Assembly: GCF_026343115.1 (NCBI RefSeq)
Contig: NZ_JAPEMC010000001.1
Location: 6,179,001 to 6,243,000 of the forward strand
Length of the DNA stretch: 64,000 nt
Direction: 5' to 3'
DNA from: Streptomyces sp. NBC_00102
Lineage (GTDB): Bacteria; Actinomycetota; Actinomycetes; Streptomycetales; Streptomycetaceae
Under the pieces are notes generated by a model. That model searched no databases, was not told the origin of the DNA, and saw nothing but the letters and a program-made list of their open reading frames with translations. Within the stretch, counting starts at the first letter, position 1. Each line of letters begins with the position of its first letter. Positions 27,201 through 34,391 of the stretch are shown here, in pieces. A program made the translations under genes and the position numbers.

Positions 27201-28087
27201 TGGCGTTCAGCCCCGACGGGCGCATCCTGGCCGCAGGCGACAGCGGCGGCACCGTCACGCTGTGGAACACCTCCGATCCCAGCCATCCCGTCCGCTACCC
27301 CGAGACCCTCACCGGGGCGAACGGGCTCATCTTCTCCCTGGTGTTCAGTCCCGACAGCAAGACCCTGGCCGCGGCGGGCGACGACCAGTACGGTCAGATC
27401 GCCCTGTGGGACGTCAGCGACCCCGCTGCACCCACCGATACGCCCGGCATCTCCAATTCGAGAACGAGGTCCGTCGAGTCCCTGGCGTACAGCCCCGACG
27501 GCACGGTGCTGGTGGCCGGCGGCGACGGCAGCAACGGCCAAGTCGGACTGTGGAGCACGACGGACCCCGGGGTCCGCGTCGGGCAGCCGATCGACCAGCC
27601 GGCCGCCACCAGCACCTGGGTGGCCTTCAGCCCGGACGGCCGCACGCTCGCCACCGGCAACAGCCGCGGCACCGTCACTCTGTGGGACGCCACCGACCCC
27701 AACCACCTGACGAAGAGGGGTAGTCCCCTGACCGTGCCCGGCGGCAGCCTGTGGTCCGTGGCGTTCAGCCCCGACGGACGCACGCTCGCGGCGGCCGGCC
27801 ACACCGACGCCGGCACCATCAACCTGTGGAATGTCACCGATCCCGACCACCCTGTCCCCATCGGCCTGCCGCTGACGGTGGAGACCGGTTTCGTCGCCGT
27901 ACTGGCGTTCGCTCCGGACGGCCGTACCCTGGCCGCCACCACCGACGAAGGCGTGGCCACGCTCTGGGACCTGGATGTGGAGGCTGCCACCAGCCGTATC
28001 TGCGCCGGGAGTTCCGGCGCCCTGAGCCGGCAGCAATGGAGCCGGTACGTTGTTCAACTGCCGTACGACCCGCCGTGCGCGACCTGA
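24203..28087 (+). CDS. nSTAND-like NTPase with 14 WD40 repeats (NLR-like)
   Basis: A 1294-aa protein. Residues 25-42 hold the shared motif (SAIGGDVFMAGRDLHLRL). An nSTAND1-type NTPase follows: YPGLAPFDARYRHWFHGRERMV, Walker A GPSGAGKS (104-111) and Walker B LVVVVDQFEEVF (199-210), then a helical winged region (TRGRLLTLDQETVVMTHEVLIRAWPRL). A hydrophobic helix near 515-535 (VATITALAVAASLAAVFAF) may be membrane-inserted. The C terminus carries 14 WD40 repeats (FSPDGRTLAAG ... LWDV), enough for two seven-bladed propellers. STAND proteins of this layout act as sensors that oligomerise on ligand binding. Start GTG overlaps the previous stop. Confidence 0.85.
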   Translation: MTETGTGAPPPERPPPWQPRPQQASAIGGDVFMAGRDLHLRLADEGRRTVPGPGSDQVLCPYPGLAPFDARYRHWFHGRERMVHLVCERMDARMREGGPLVLIGPSGAGKSSLLAAGVLPALDDGRLPVAGSSTWPRLVLTPTASPALALATAAGLDAETARRRTPEWRTDPARCLAELREILGAGEPVSAGESRSAGLVVVVDQFEEVFTACGDETERQWFIDLLDRLARPAGGAVVVLGVRADFYAACTAHPQLRAALRAGPVLLEPMTEGELKDAIRRPAGNVGLDVEDGLVEVLLADLGAVGGPVGTSTSGRLPLLAHALRATWQQRHGHTLTVDGYRVTGGIQGAIANTANRLYDTLPTPCREAARWVFLRLVIVGRDADDTRRRVRYDELLRHSPDSEATVRVLDDFTRGRLLTLDQETVVMTHEVLIRAWPRLRDWIELDRSGNLLRQDLEEAAALWEQADREAAALYRGNRLESALAWAATHGPELSGSARAFLAAARHHQRRGQRLRRAAVATITALAVAASLAAVFAFRQESHARDAADRALRDRDRAITAAVTSASVQLASADPSLSAQLALTAYRMDPTQDAASRLITTENTPLDTRLPGPRGAVQTVAYSPDGHMLAAGNADRNLVRLWDVSDPSRPTALGKPVPVDRSVNDIRSLAFSPDGRVLAVGGHTIHNGDAGSGGFVDLWSLTSPSHPVLLGRLKSPGVLGFDAATSVESLAFSPDGRTLAAGWHAGLVSLWDVTRPDDAAPVRAPLDLDCPDVFSRRIAFSPTGHALAAACDDKAGTIGLWNTEDPAHPGRGRSLKAGAFVDSLAFSTDGRTLAAGCNDSKVHLWKVADLGHPATLGTPLTGPAMPVMSVAFSPDGRTLAGGSTDHSIYLWNVAHLGAISPLGRPLTGPVDAVTDVVFSPDSRTLAAGNTDGNVDLWSIPPTRIVGAGGNVASVAFSPDGRTLAAGNQNDTVSLWDTADPGHPAPRGDPLTGPEHPVDAVAFSPDGRILAAGDSGGTVTLWNTSDPSHPVRYPETLTGANGLIFSLVFSPDSKTLAAAGDDQYGQIALWDVSDPAAPTDTPGISNSRTRSVESLAYSPDGTVLVAGGDGSNGQVGLWSTTDPGVRVGQPIDQPAATSTWVAFSPDGRTLATGNSRGTVTLWDATDPNHLTKRGSPLTVPGGSLWSVAFSPDGRTLAAAGHTDAGTINLWNVTDPDHPVPIGLPLTVETGFVAVLAFAPDGRTLAATTDEGVATLWDLDVEAATSRICAGSSGALSRQQWSRYVVQLPYDPPCAT

Positions 28088-28162
28088 AGGCCGTCCCGCG
28101 AGTCCTGGTGGGGGTGCGACGCCGGCTGCGGCACCCTGCCGGTGCTCCACCCGCACGCCGAA

Positions 28163-28189
28163 GCGGGCCGGCACCTGCTCCCGGCCCGC
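28163..28189. terminator. Hairpin after the STAND operon
   Basis: GCGGGCCGG pairs with CCGGCCCGC (9 bp) around CACCTGCTC, between the stop of the STAND gene and the stop of the convergent amidase gene. Confidence 0.5.
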
Positions 28190-28223
28190 CCGCGACGCAC
28201 GCCCGGCCGGATCGGCCGGTGGA

Positions 28224-29771
28224 TCAGCTGCCCGACTGCAGCGCCGTCCAGGTCGCCGTACCGACGATGCCGTCCACCGTCAGCCCGTGGTCGGTCTGGA
28301 AGGTGCGTACGGCGGTGGCGGTGCCGGAGCCGAAGTCGCCGTCGATGGAGACGGTCGAGCCGAGGGCCGCCGTCAGCGCCCGCTGGAGGCGCCTGACGTC
28401 GTCACCGGTGCTGCCCTGGCGCAGGTCGGGGGTGGCGCCGGCCGACAGCAGGGCCGTCCAGGTCTTCGCGCCCACGATGCCGTCCGCGTCCAGTCCTCGG
28501 GCACGCTGGAAGGCCTGCACCGCGGTCTTGGTCGCCGAGCCGAACTCCCCGTCGACGGCGCCCGCTTCGTAGCCCTGGGTGTTGAGGAGCTGCTGCACCG
28601 CCTTGACCTGGGCGCCGCTGGAGCCGGACTGCTGGGTCGTGTAGGAGGAGAAGCTCAGCGCGTCCGTGGACCCCTCGGCGGAGCCGTCGACCAGCTGCAT
28701 GTAGTAGGTCCAGTCCCAGTAGGGGCCCGGGTCCGTGTGGTCGTTGCCGGGCGCCTCGCTGTGCCCGATGATGTGCGCCCTGTCCTTCGCGATACCGTGC
28801 CGGTCGCAGAGGTAACGGGTGAGGGCCGCCGAGGAGCGGTACATCACGTCGGTGAACCAGCTCGGGTCGTCGATCCACCCCTCGTGCTCGATGCCCAGGG
28901 CCGAGGCGTTGGCGCTCTTCGCGTGGTAGGCGGTGTCGCTGTCCCGCACCATCTGGGTGATCTGGCCGTCGGAGGACCGGATCACGTAGTGCGCGCTGAC
29001 GACGGCCGCGGGGTTCTGGAACCAGCTGATGGAGCCCGCGTACGAGCCCTGGGTGACGTGGATGACGACCGTGTCGATGTCCGCCGTCCGGCCCGACCGG
29101 TAGTTGGTGGTGGCCGCGGGTACCCAGAGCGCCGAGGGGTAGTCCGCCGACCGGGTGCTCACGTCGCTCGGGGTGAGCGTGCCCTTCTCCGGGGAGACCG
29201 GACGTGAGGGGACGGTGATCTCCTCGCCCGCGGGCGTCTTGGCCCGCAGACCGCCGGCGAGGAAGGAGAAGACCGAGTCGGCGTAGAGAGCCGCCGCCGG
29301 CCCCTCCGCGCCGCCGTACCGGGCGACCGCCTGGTACCAGGAGTCGACGTCGAGCCGCTCGTTACGGTCGAGCCCGAGGGAGTCGGCGTACGAGCGGAGC
29401 ACGGCGGCGCCGCCGAGGACGTTCGTCGCGGTGTTCTCGCGCAGCTGGGCGGCCGAGGCCCCGGTGAGGGCTTCGGCCTTCTCCAGGGACCGGTTGGTCG
29501 GGTTGCTCACCAGGTGCATGACCCCGTAGCCGTTGTCCTGGCTGGGGAGTCCCTGGTGGCCGTCGAAGTGGGTCTCGCCGTAGCCGACCGCCGCGAGCAG
29601 GTCGCGGGGGACGCCGTACTCGACGGCGGCGCGGGCGAAAGCCTGGTTCAGTGCGTTGGCGGTCGGGTCCGGGGCGGCCGACGCCAGGGCCGGTTGTCCC
29701 GCCGCTACGACGGCCGCGACCGTGAGAGCGGCCAGGGCGGAGGCGCGACGGCGCACGGGGCGTCTGGGCAT
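28224..29771 (-). CDS. Secreted N-acetylmuramoyl-L-alanine amidase with two peptidoglycan-binding domains
   Basis: A 515-aa exported protein with signal peptide (MPRRPVRRRASALAALTVAAVVAAGQPALA-SAA). After an N-terminal helical region resembling a transglycosylase-like fold (AAVEYGVPRDLLAAVGYGETHFDGH), residues about 220-370 form an Amidase_2/PGRP domain with zinc ligands in DTVVIHVTQGSY, GIEHEGW and IIGHSEAPGNDHTDPGPYWDW. Two PG_binding_1 repeats follow (VKAVQQLLNTQGYEAGAVDGEFGSAT; DVRRLQRALTAALGSTVSIDGDFGSGT). It should cleave the MurNAc-L-Ala bond in peptidoglycan. The true start is the ATG at 29771; the frame stays open far upstream without a credible start. Confidence 0.9.
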   Translation of the reverse strand: MPRRPVRRRASALAALTVAAVVAAGQPALASAAPDPTANALNQAFARAAVEYGVPRDLLAAVGYGETHFDGHQGLPSQDNGYGVMHLVSNPTNRSLEKAEALTGASAAQLRENTATNVLGGAAVLRSYADSLGLDRNERLDVDSWYQAVARYGGAEGPAAALYADSVFSFLAGGLRAKTPAGEEITVPSRPVSPEKGTLTPSDVSTRSADYPSALWVPAATTNYRSGRTADIDTVVIHVTQGSYAGSISWFQNPAAVVSAHYVIRSSDGQITQMVRDSDTAYHAKSANASALGIEHEGWIDDPSWFTDVMYRSSAALTRYLCDRHGIAKDRAHIIGHSEAPGNDHTDPGPYWDWTYYMQLVDGSAEGSTDALSFSSYTTQQSGSSGAQVKAVQQLLNTQGYEAGAVDGEFGSATKTAVQAFQRARGLDADGIVGAKTWTALLSAGATPDLRQGSTGDDVRRLQRALTAALGSTVSIDGDFGSGTATAVRTFQTDHGLTVDGIVGTATWTALQSGS

Positions 29772-29948
29772 GTCTGCTCCTGCGTGTGTGGGGGAGAGAA
29801 AGAGCCCTCGGTCCGGTGGGGTGGGCCGAGGGCTGCCGAGCGGCCACAGGCTATCCATCTGAAGAATGCATGACAATGACGTCCGGATGCGGCTCGCCGG
29901 GCCAACACCCCATCGGAGCAATGCGTCTGACGATGCGTGGAGAAAATG

Positions 29949-29981
29949 GACGCCCGCCTCCCGGACGGGGAGACGGGCGCC
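29949..29981 (-). terminator. Terminator of the nitroreductase gene
   Basis: On the minus strand CGCCCGTCTCCC pairs with GGGAGGCGGGCG (one mismatch) around a short loop, followed by a TTTT run. It lies 36 bp after the nitroreductase stop. Confidence 0.7.
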
Positions 29982-30016
29982 GGATCCTGCGGTCCCACCA
30001 GTGCGCGGCCGAGGTT

Positions 30017-30748
30017 CTACCAGCGGTCGCGGTGCACGACCTCGGCGACCGGGCGCCGCCGCACGGGACCGAAGTTCCCCTTCGGCCACCCGATCGGAAC
30101 GGCGGCGAAGGTCCGCATCTCCTCGGGGATGCCCAGCGCCTCCTTCCACTCCTGCTCCAGCATCAGGTGCCAGATGGTGACGTTGGCGGCGAGTCCCAGG
30201 CCCCGGGCCGCGAGCAGCAGGTTCTGCACCCCCGGATAGACGCAGGAGCCCTCCGCCAGCGCCTGGAAGCGGTCCTGCGTGGTCATCAGGCGCTCGGTCG
30301 CCACCGGCCCCAGCGCCACGGCGGAGGCGATCAGCCCCTCCTCGTCCAGGCGGGGCTCGGGGAAGCGGTAACACGGCACCACGAGCGCGGGGGTGTCGGC
30401 GAAATGGTCGCGCTGGTACTCGATGGCCGCGACCATCCGCCCGTACGCCGCGTCGTCCATGCCCTTCGGCGCGTACTTCCCGGTCGTCGCCAGATACGCG
30501 TCCACGCACCGCTTCCACAGCGGCGCCAGATCCGCCATCACCTGCCGGTCGGTGACGACGACGTACTCGTAGGCCTGCATGTTGCCGCCGCTGGGACCCC
30601 AGACGGCCGCCTGTACCAGTCGCTCCAGCGTTTCCCAGGCCACCGGCTCCGGTGAGAGCCGCCGCATCGCGCGCATGGTGGACATGGTGGCGAAGAGGGC
30701 GGGGTCCTCGGCCGACGGGACTTCCAGGGGCAGTGATTCCGTTGTCAT
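30017..30748 (-). CDS. Nitroreductase-family flavoprotein
   Basis: A 243-aa protein of the nitroreductase superfamily. The FMN-binding arginines lie in MSTMRAMRRLSPEPVAWETLERLVQAAVWGPSGGNMQAYEYVVV. A central region carries EGSCVYPGVQNLLLAARGLGLAANVTIW (flavin and dimer contacts), and the C terminus carries VPIGWPKGNFGPVRRRPVAEVVHRDRW, the usual closing segment. Members reduce nitro groups, quinones or related compounds with NAD(P)H; the substrate cannot be told. It is divergent from the ACP operon (276 bp between starts), so a link to that pathway is possible but unsupported. Confidence 0.85.
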   Translation of the reverse strand: MTTESLPLEVPSAEDPALFATMSTMRAMRRLSPEPVAWETLERLVQAAVWGPSGGNMQAYEYVVVTDRQVMADLAPLWKRCVDAYLATTGKYAPKGMDDAAYGRMVAAIEYQRDHFADTPALVVPCYRFPEPRLDEEGLIASAVALGPVATERLMTTQDRFQALAEGSCVYPGVQNLLLAARGLGLAANVTIWHLMLEQEWKEALGIPEEMRTFAAVPIGWPKGNFGPVRRRPVAEVVHRDRW

Positions 30749-31024
30749 GATCGCGGAGTGTACGGGGCCACATGGGCGAACCTGTGCGGGCGTTGGGTGT
30801 ACGTCGGAGAGTCGTCAGGTGCTCACGCCGGAGAGGTGTCACCGGCGGGCCGGCGCCCGGGGATTCGCACACCTGCCCAGACCCCCACCGCACGGGGGAA
30901 CGCGGGGCCGATCATGGACCGCGAGGGCGTATAAAGGCCCTTCGGAGCAGCCGGCGTCCCCCGATGGCCCACCTCATCCCCCACGCGGCAGGCGTCACCG
31001 CGTCACCGAGCGGAGGAGCGCGCC

Positions 31025-31258
31025 ATGAGCACCTCGGAACACATCACCGACCTGCTGGTGTCGAACTTCGGTACCGACCCCGAGGCGATCGGCGAAGATG
31101 TGCCGCTCCGCCGGCTACGCCTGGACTCCCTCGCCCTGGAGGAGCTGCGGCTGCTCATCGAGGACCGGATGGACGTCGACCTGGAGGACGTCGAGATCAC
31201 CTCCCGCGACACCGTCGGCCGGCTCGTCTCCGCCGTGCACGACAAGGTCACCGCATGA
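31025..31258 (+). CDS. Acyl carrier protein
   Basis: A 77-aa ACP. The phosphopantetheine attachment serine is S35 in LRLDSLALEEL, helix II follows (LEELRLLIEDRMDVDL), and the four-helix pattern and acidic surface are typical. It carries acyl intermediates as thioesters. The ATG at 31025 has GGAGGAG directly upstream (GCGGAGGAGCGCGCC). Its stop overlaps the ATG of the ketosynthase gene. It is distinct from primary fatty-acid ACP because the operon lacks fabD, fabH and fabG. Confidence 0.9.
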   Translation: MSTSEHITDLLVSNFGTDPEAIGEDVPLRRLRLDSLALEELRLLIEDRMDVDLEDVEITSRDTVGRLVSAVHDKVTA

Positions 31259-32523
31259 CCCGCCCGGCCGCCGGTCCGTGGCCGCGTCCCCGCCCGGAGC
31301 CCTTCCACGCCGCCGTGACCGGCCTCGGCCTGGTCACCGCCGCCGGAGTGGGAACCGACGCCTCCTGGCGCGGAGTCCGCGGCGAGGGCGACGGGCCCTC
31401 CGTGCTGCGCCGCAGTGAACTCGCGGGCCTGCCCTGCGACTTCTTCTACACCGTCACCGGACTGGACACCCGTGCCGAACTCGGCATCGCCGCAGAGCGG
31501 TTGATGGACCGGTTCTCCCAACTCGCCGTCATCGCAGCCCGCGAAGCCGTCGCCGACGCGGGGCTCGACCCCTCGGACTGGGACAGCGCCCGGGTCGGCG
31601 TCGTGATCGGCTCGGCCCACGGCGGCCTCCCGTTCTACGACGAACAGCACACCGCCCTCGGTGAGCGCGGCGCCCGCCGGGTCTCGCCGAAGCTCGCCCC
31701 CCTCGTCGTCGTCAACGGCGCGGCCAGCAGCGTCACCCTGGACCTCACCGTCCACGGCCCCAGCCTCGCCGTCTCCACCGCCTGCTCCTCCGGCACCGTT
31801 GCCATCGGCACCGCGCACCAACTGCTGCGCACCGGGGCCTGCGACATCGTGATCGCGGGCGGCGCCGAATCGGTCTGCTCCCGGCTGTTGATCGCCAGTG
31901 CCTGCCAGATGAAGGCGGTCTCCACCCGGCGGGACGACCCGCGGTCCGCCTGCCGCCCCTTCGACGTCCACCGGGACGGCTTCGTCGTCGGCGAGGGAGC
32001 CGGGCTGCTGGTCATGGAGCACCCCGACCACGCCCGTGCCCGGGGCGCCGTGGTCCGGGCCCACGTCAGCGGCTACGGCGCCGCCAGCGACGCCTTCTCC
32101 ACCGTCGCCCCCGAGCCCGACGGCCTGGGCGTCGAACGCGCGCTGCGCACCGCCCTCGCGGACGCGGGGCTCACCGGCCGGGACATCGGCCACGTCAACG
32201 CGCACGGCACCTCCACGGTCGCCAACGACCTCATCGAGGCGACCATGCTCCACCGGGTCGTCGGGGACCAGGCCCTCGTCACCTCGACCAAGGCGATGAC
32301 CGGCCACACCCTCGGGGCCGCCGGAGGCATCGAGACGGCGCTGACGGTCCTCGCGCTCCAGCACCAACTGGTCCCGCCCACCGTCAATCTGGACGCGCCC
32401 GACCCCGAGATCCCGGTCGAGGTGGTGAGCAAGGAGGCGAGGCCGCACACCTTCGACCACGCGGCCAAGACCTCGCTCGGCTTCGGCGGCCACAACGCGG
32501 CCCTCGTTCTCACCCGGGCCTGA
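31255..32523 (+). CDS. Beta-ketoacyl-ACP synthase (FabF-like)
   Basis: A 422-aa type II ketosynthase with the full Cys-His-His triad: C177 in VSTACSSGTVAIG, H317 in NAHGTSTVAND and H351 in AMTGHTLGAAGG. It should therefore catalyse decarboxylative Claisen condensation and is not a chain-length-factor or loading-type (Gln) variant. The start overlaps the ACP stop (ATGA). There is no partner chain-length factor, ketoreductase, dehydratase or acyltransferase in the window, so the other reactions must be supplied by primary fatty-acid synthase or another locus. The product is unknown. Confidence 0.9.
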   Translation: MTRPAAGPWPRPRPEPFHAAVTGLGLVTAAGVGTDASWRGVRGEGDGPSVLRRSELAGLPCDFFYTVTGLDTRAELGIAAERLMDRFSQLAVIAAREAVADAGLDPSDWDSARVGVVIGSAHGGLPFYDEQHTALGERGARRVSPKLAPLVVVNGAASSVTLDLTVHGPSLAVSTACSSGTVAIGTAHQLLRTGACDIVIAGGAESVCSRLLIASACQMKAVSTRRDDPRSACRPFDVHRDGFVVGEGAGLLVMEHPDHARARGAVVRAHVSGYGAASDAFSTVAPEPDGLGVERALRTALADAGLTGRDIGHVNAHGTSTVANDLIEATMLHRVVGDQALVTSTKAMTGHTLGAAGGIETALTVLALQHQLVPPTVNLDAPDPEIPVEVVSKEARPHTFDHAAKTSLGFGGHNAALVLTRA

Positions 32524-32544
32524 GGCAGGAGGAGACCCAAGAAC

Positions 32545-33564
32545 ATGGGCGAGGAGATCACCCGCTCGCTGTCGGTGCAGGGCGTGCCCTTCGCCTACCG
32601 CGTGCTGAGGCACGGCGGTCCCGGCAATCCGGCGCCGGAGGCCGTACGGGTACCGGGACCGGGGGCCGGTCCGGACGCGGCGCGGGTACCGGCCGGGGAG
32701 GCCGACGCCGGTGCCGCCGCACCGCTCCCGGGCGGACCCGTCACCGAGCCCGTCGTGGTGCTCGGCGGCGCGCTCCAGGGCATGTACGGCTGGCCCCAGA
32801 TGGACGACCACCTCGGCCCGCTCGCCGACGTGGTGACCGCCGACCTCCCCGGGATGGGAAGCGCCGGAGCGCTGCCGCCCGGACCGAGTGCCCTGCTGCT
32901 GCGAGAGGCCGTCACCCGAATCGTCGAAGACCTCGGCGCTCCCCGGATCAACCTCTTCGGCTTCTCGTACGGCACCGCGATCGCCTTCGACTGGGCCCGT
33001 CACCATCCCGGCCGGGTCGCCCGGATCGCTCTCGGCGGGGTGCCCGCGCACATCTCGCCGGCCCAACGCGACCACTGGCAGCGGGCGGTGGAGCGGATGA
33101 CCGCCGGCGACCCGGAGGGCCTCGCCACCCTCGCGGCCGAGGCGCTGATGTGCATGGACCCCGAACGGTACGTCCACCGGGGCGCGTTGGCCCAGCGCTA
33201 TGTGCGGCGGTCCTTCCTGACCGCGCTGCGCACCTCGCCGCACGCCGCCGATTCACTGGTACGCGCCCTGGGCGACCGCCCCGACTTCTCCGGCGGGCTC
33301 ACCGGGGTGCCCGCACTGGTCTTCGCCGGTGAGCACGACACGGTCACCTCCCCGGAGCGGCAGCGCGAGTTCGCCGCGACCGTCGAGGGCAGCCGGTTCC
33401 TCACGCTCGCCGACGCCGATCACTGGGTGGTTCTCGAACGCGCCGACGACGTGGCCGAGTTGGCGGCCCGCTTCTTCACGGACCGGCCGCTCCCGGCCGA
33501 CCGGAGGTCCGGCCCCGAGACCCGGCAGGCGTACGCCGCGCCGGGCCCCGGGGCCGTCGCCTGA
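32545..33564 (+). CDS. Alpha/beta hydrolase of the ACP-KS operon
   Basis: A 339-aa alpha/beta hydrolase. The nucleophile elbow is GFSYGT within NLFGFSYGTAIAFDWARHHPGRV. The probable acid is in VFAGEHDTVTS, and the histidine in LADADHWVVLE. A 45-residue low-complexity insert (residues about 25-70, rich in G, P, A, E) splits the first strands from the oxyanion region VVLGGALQGMYGWP; it is unusual for the family and probably a surface loop. It is coded 21 bp after the ketosynthase with AGGAGGAG upstream, so it is likely co-expressed. A thioesterase or lactone-forming role on the ACP-bound product is inferred. Confidence 0.82.
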   Translation: MGEEITRSLSVQGVPFAYRVLRHGGPGNPAPEAVRVPGPGAGPDAARVPAGEADAGAAAPLPGGPVTEPVVVLGGALQGMYGWPQMDDHLGPLADVVTADLPGMGSAGALPPGPSALLLREAVTRIVEDLGAPRINLFGFSYGTAIAFDWARHHPGRVARIALGGVPAHISPAQRDHWQRAVERMTAGDPEGLATLAAEALMCMDPERYVHRGALAQRYVRRSFLTALRTSPHAADSLVRALGDRPDFSGGLTGVPALVFAGEHDTVTSPERQREFAATVEGSRFLTLADADHWVVLERADDVAELAARFFTDRPLPADRRSGPETRQAYAAPGPGAVA

Positions 33565-33579
33565 GGTGCGGCCGGACGG

Positions 33580-34200
33580 TCACTCCGTCGGCTGGACAGG
33601 TTCCTGGGACAACTCGACCAGCGAGCCGCTCGCCGGATCGACGGAGTAGCCGAACACCAGCGGATCGGCCGAACTCTTCGCCAGTGTGTCGAGCTGCTCC
33701 AGGAAGCGGGCCAGCTCGACCGGCTGTGCCGTGGCCGAGGAGTTGAAGGGCCGCGCCACGGCGATCCGGGCCGTCTCGGCGATCCGGATGTCGTGCTTGC
33801 GGCCGCTCGCCTTCCACATCGGCGTCGAGGAGTCGGAGCAGTCCCAGGCGCCTTCCTCGGCGGAGATGTAGATGATGTCCTGGCCGATGCGGTGGCCGAA
33901 CAGGCGCAGGGCCGCGTGGCCCGTCGCGCCGGCGCATGCGTCCGGGTCGAGCTGAGTCGGTGACGGCGACGGTGCGGCCGTCCCGGCAGGGGAGGCGGGC
34001 GCCGTCGCTGTGGCGGAGGGTGTGGAGACCGTGGACGGTGCCGCGTGCGCGGGCGGCTCGCTCTTCGAGCCGTCGCAGCCCGCGAGGGCGGCCAGCAGCA
34101 GGGCGACGCCGAGTACCGCCGGCCCGCCCCGGGCGTACCGCCGTCCGCCGATCGCTGAGCGCCCGCGTCTTCCCGCTGTGCCGATCATGGTCCCCCCCAT
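33580..34200 (-). CDS. Putative lipoprotein, unknown function
   Basis: A 206-aa protein. The N terminus is charged (GRRGRSAIGGRRYARGG), then hydrophobic VLGVALLLAALAGC with the lipobox LAGC, so the mature protein should start at a lipidated cysteine. A Ser/Thr/Pro/Ala spacer (about 45 residues) leads to a compact globular part with two cysteines (DACAGATGHAALRLFGHRIGQDIIYISAEEGAWDC) and a predicted beta-rich end. I do not recognise the family. The ATG at 34200 follows GGGGATTG. Its stop lies 15 bp from the stop of the convergent hydrolase. Confidence 0.7.
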   Translation of the reverse strand: MGGTMIGTAGRRGRSAIGGRRYARGGPAVLGVALLLAALAGCDGSKSEPPAHAAPSTVSTPSATATAPASPAGTAAPSPSPTQLDPDACAGATGHAALRLFGHRIGQDIIYISAEEGAWDCSDSSTPMWKASGRKHDIRIAETARIAVARPFNSSATAQPVELARFLEQLDTLAKSSADPLVFGYSVDPASGSLVELSQEPVQPTE

Positions 34201-34348
34201 GGTCAATCCCCGTGCGCGGAAGGCCTGTTGGCTGTCCGCAGGGCGAGTGGCCGATCGCCGCCCACCACATGGTGAGGTGCTCCGGGGGAGCAGTTTGGTT
34301 CCACCCGGGGGATTTCGGTCCGCTGTGTTGTGGTCCGGGCACGGCGGA

Positions 34349-34372
34349 GGGCCGCCCGCGAGCGGACGGCCC
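34349..34372 (-). terminator. Hairpin after the secreted nuclease gene
   Basis: GGGCCGCCCGC pairs with GCGGACGGCCC around two bases, with one mismatch, 20 bp past the nuclease stop on the minus strand. Confidence 0.5.
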
Positions 34373-34391
34373 CCATGGTCACCGGTGCGGG

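Noticed and set aside
26044..28020. DNA repeat array as a mobile or CRISPR element
   Set aside because: The spacing and translation show WD40 protein repeats.
31003..33243. 746-codon open frame antisense to ACP, ketosynthase and hydrolase
   Set aside because: Three real genes with catalytic motifs occupy the opposite strand.
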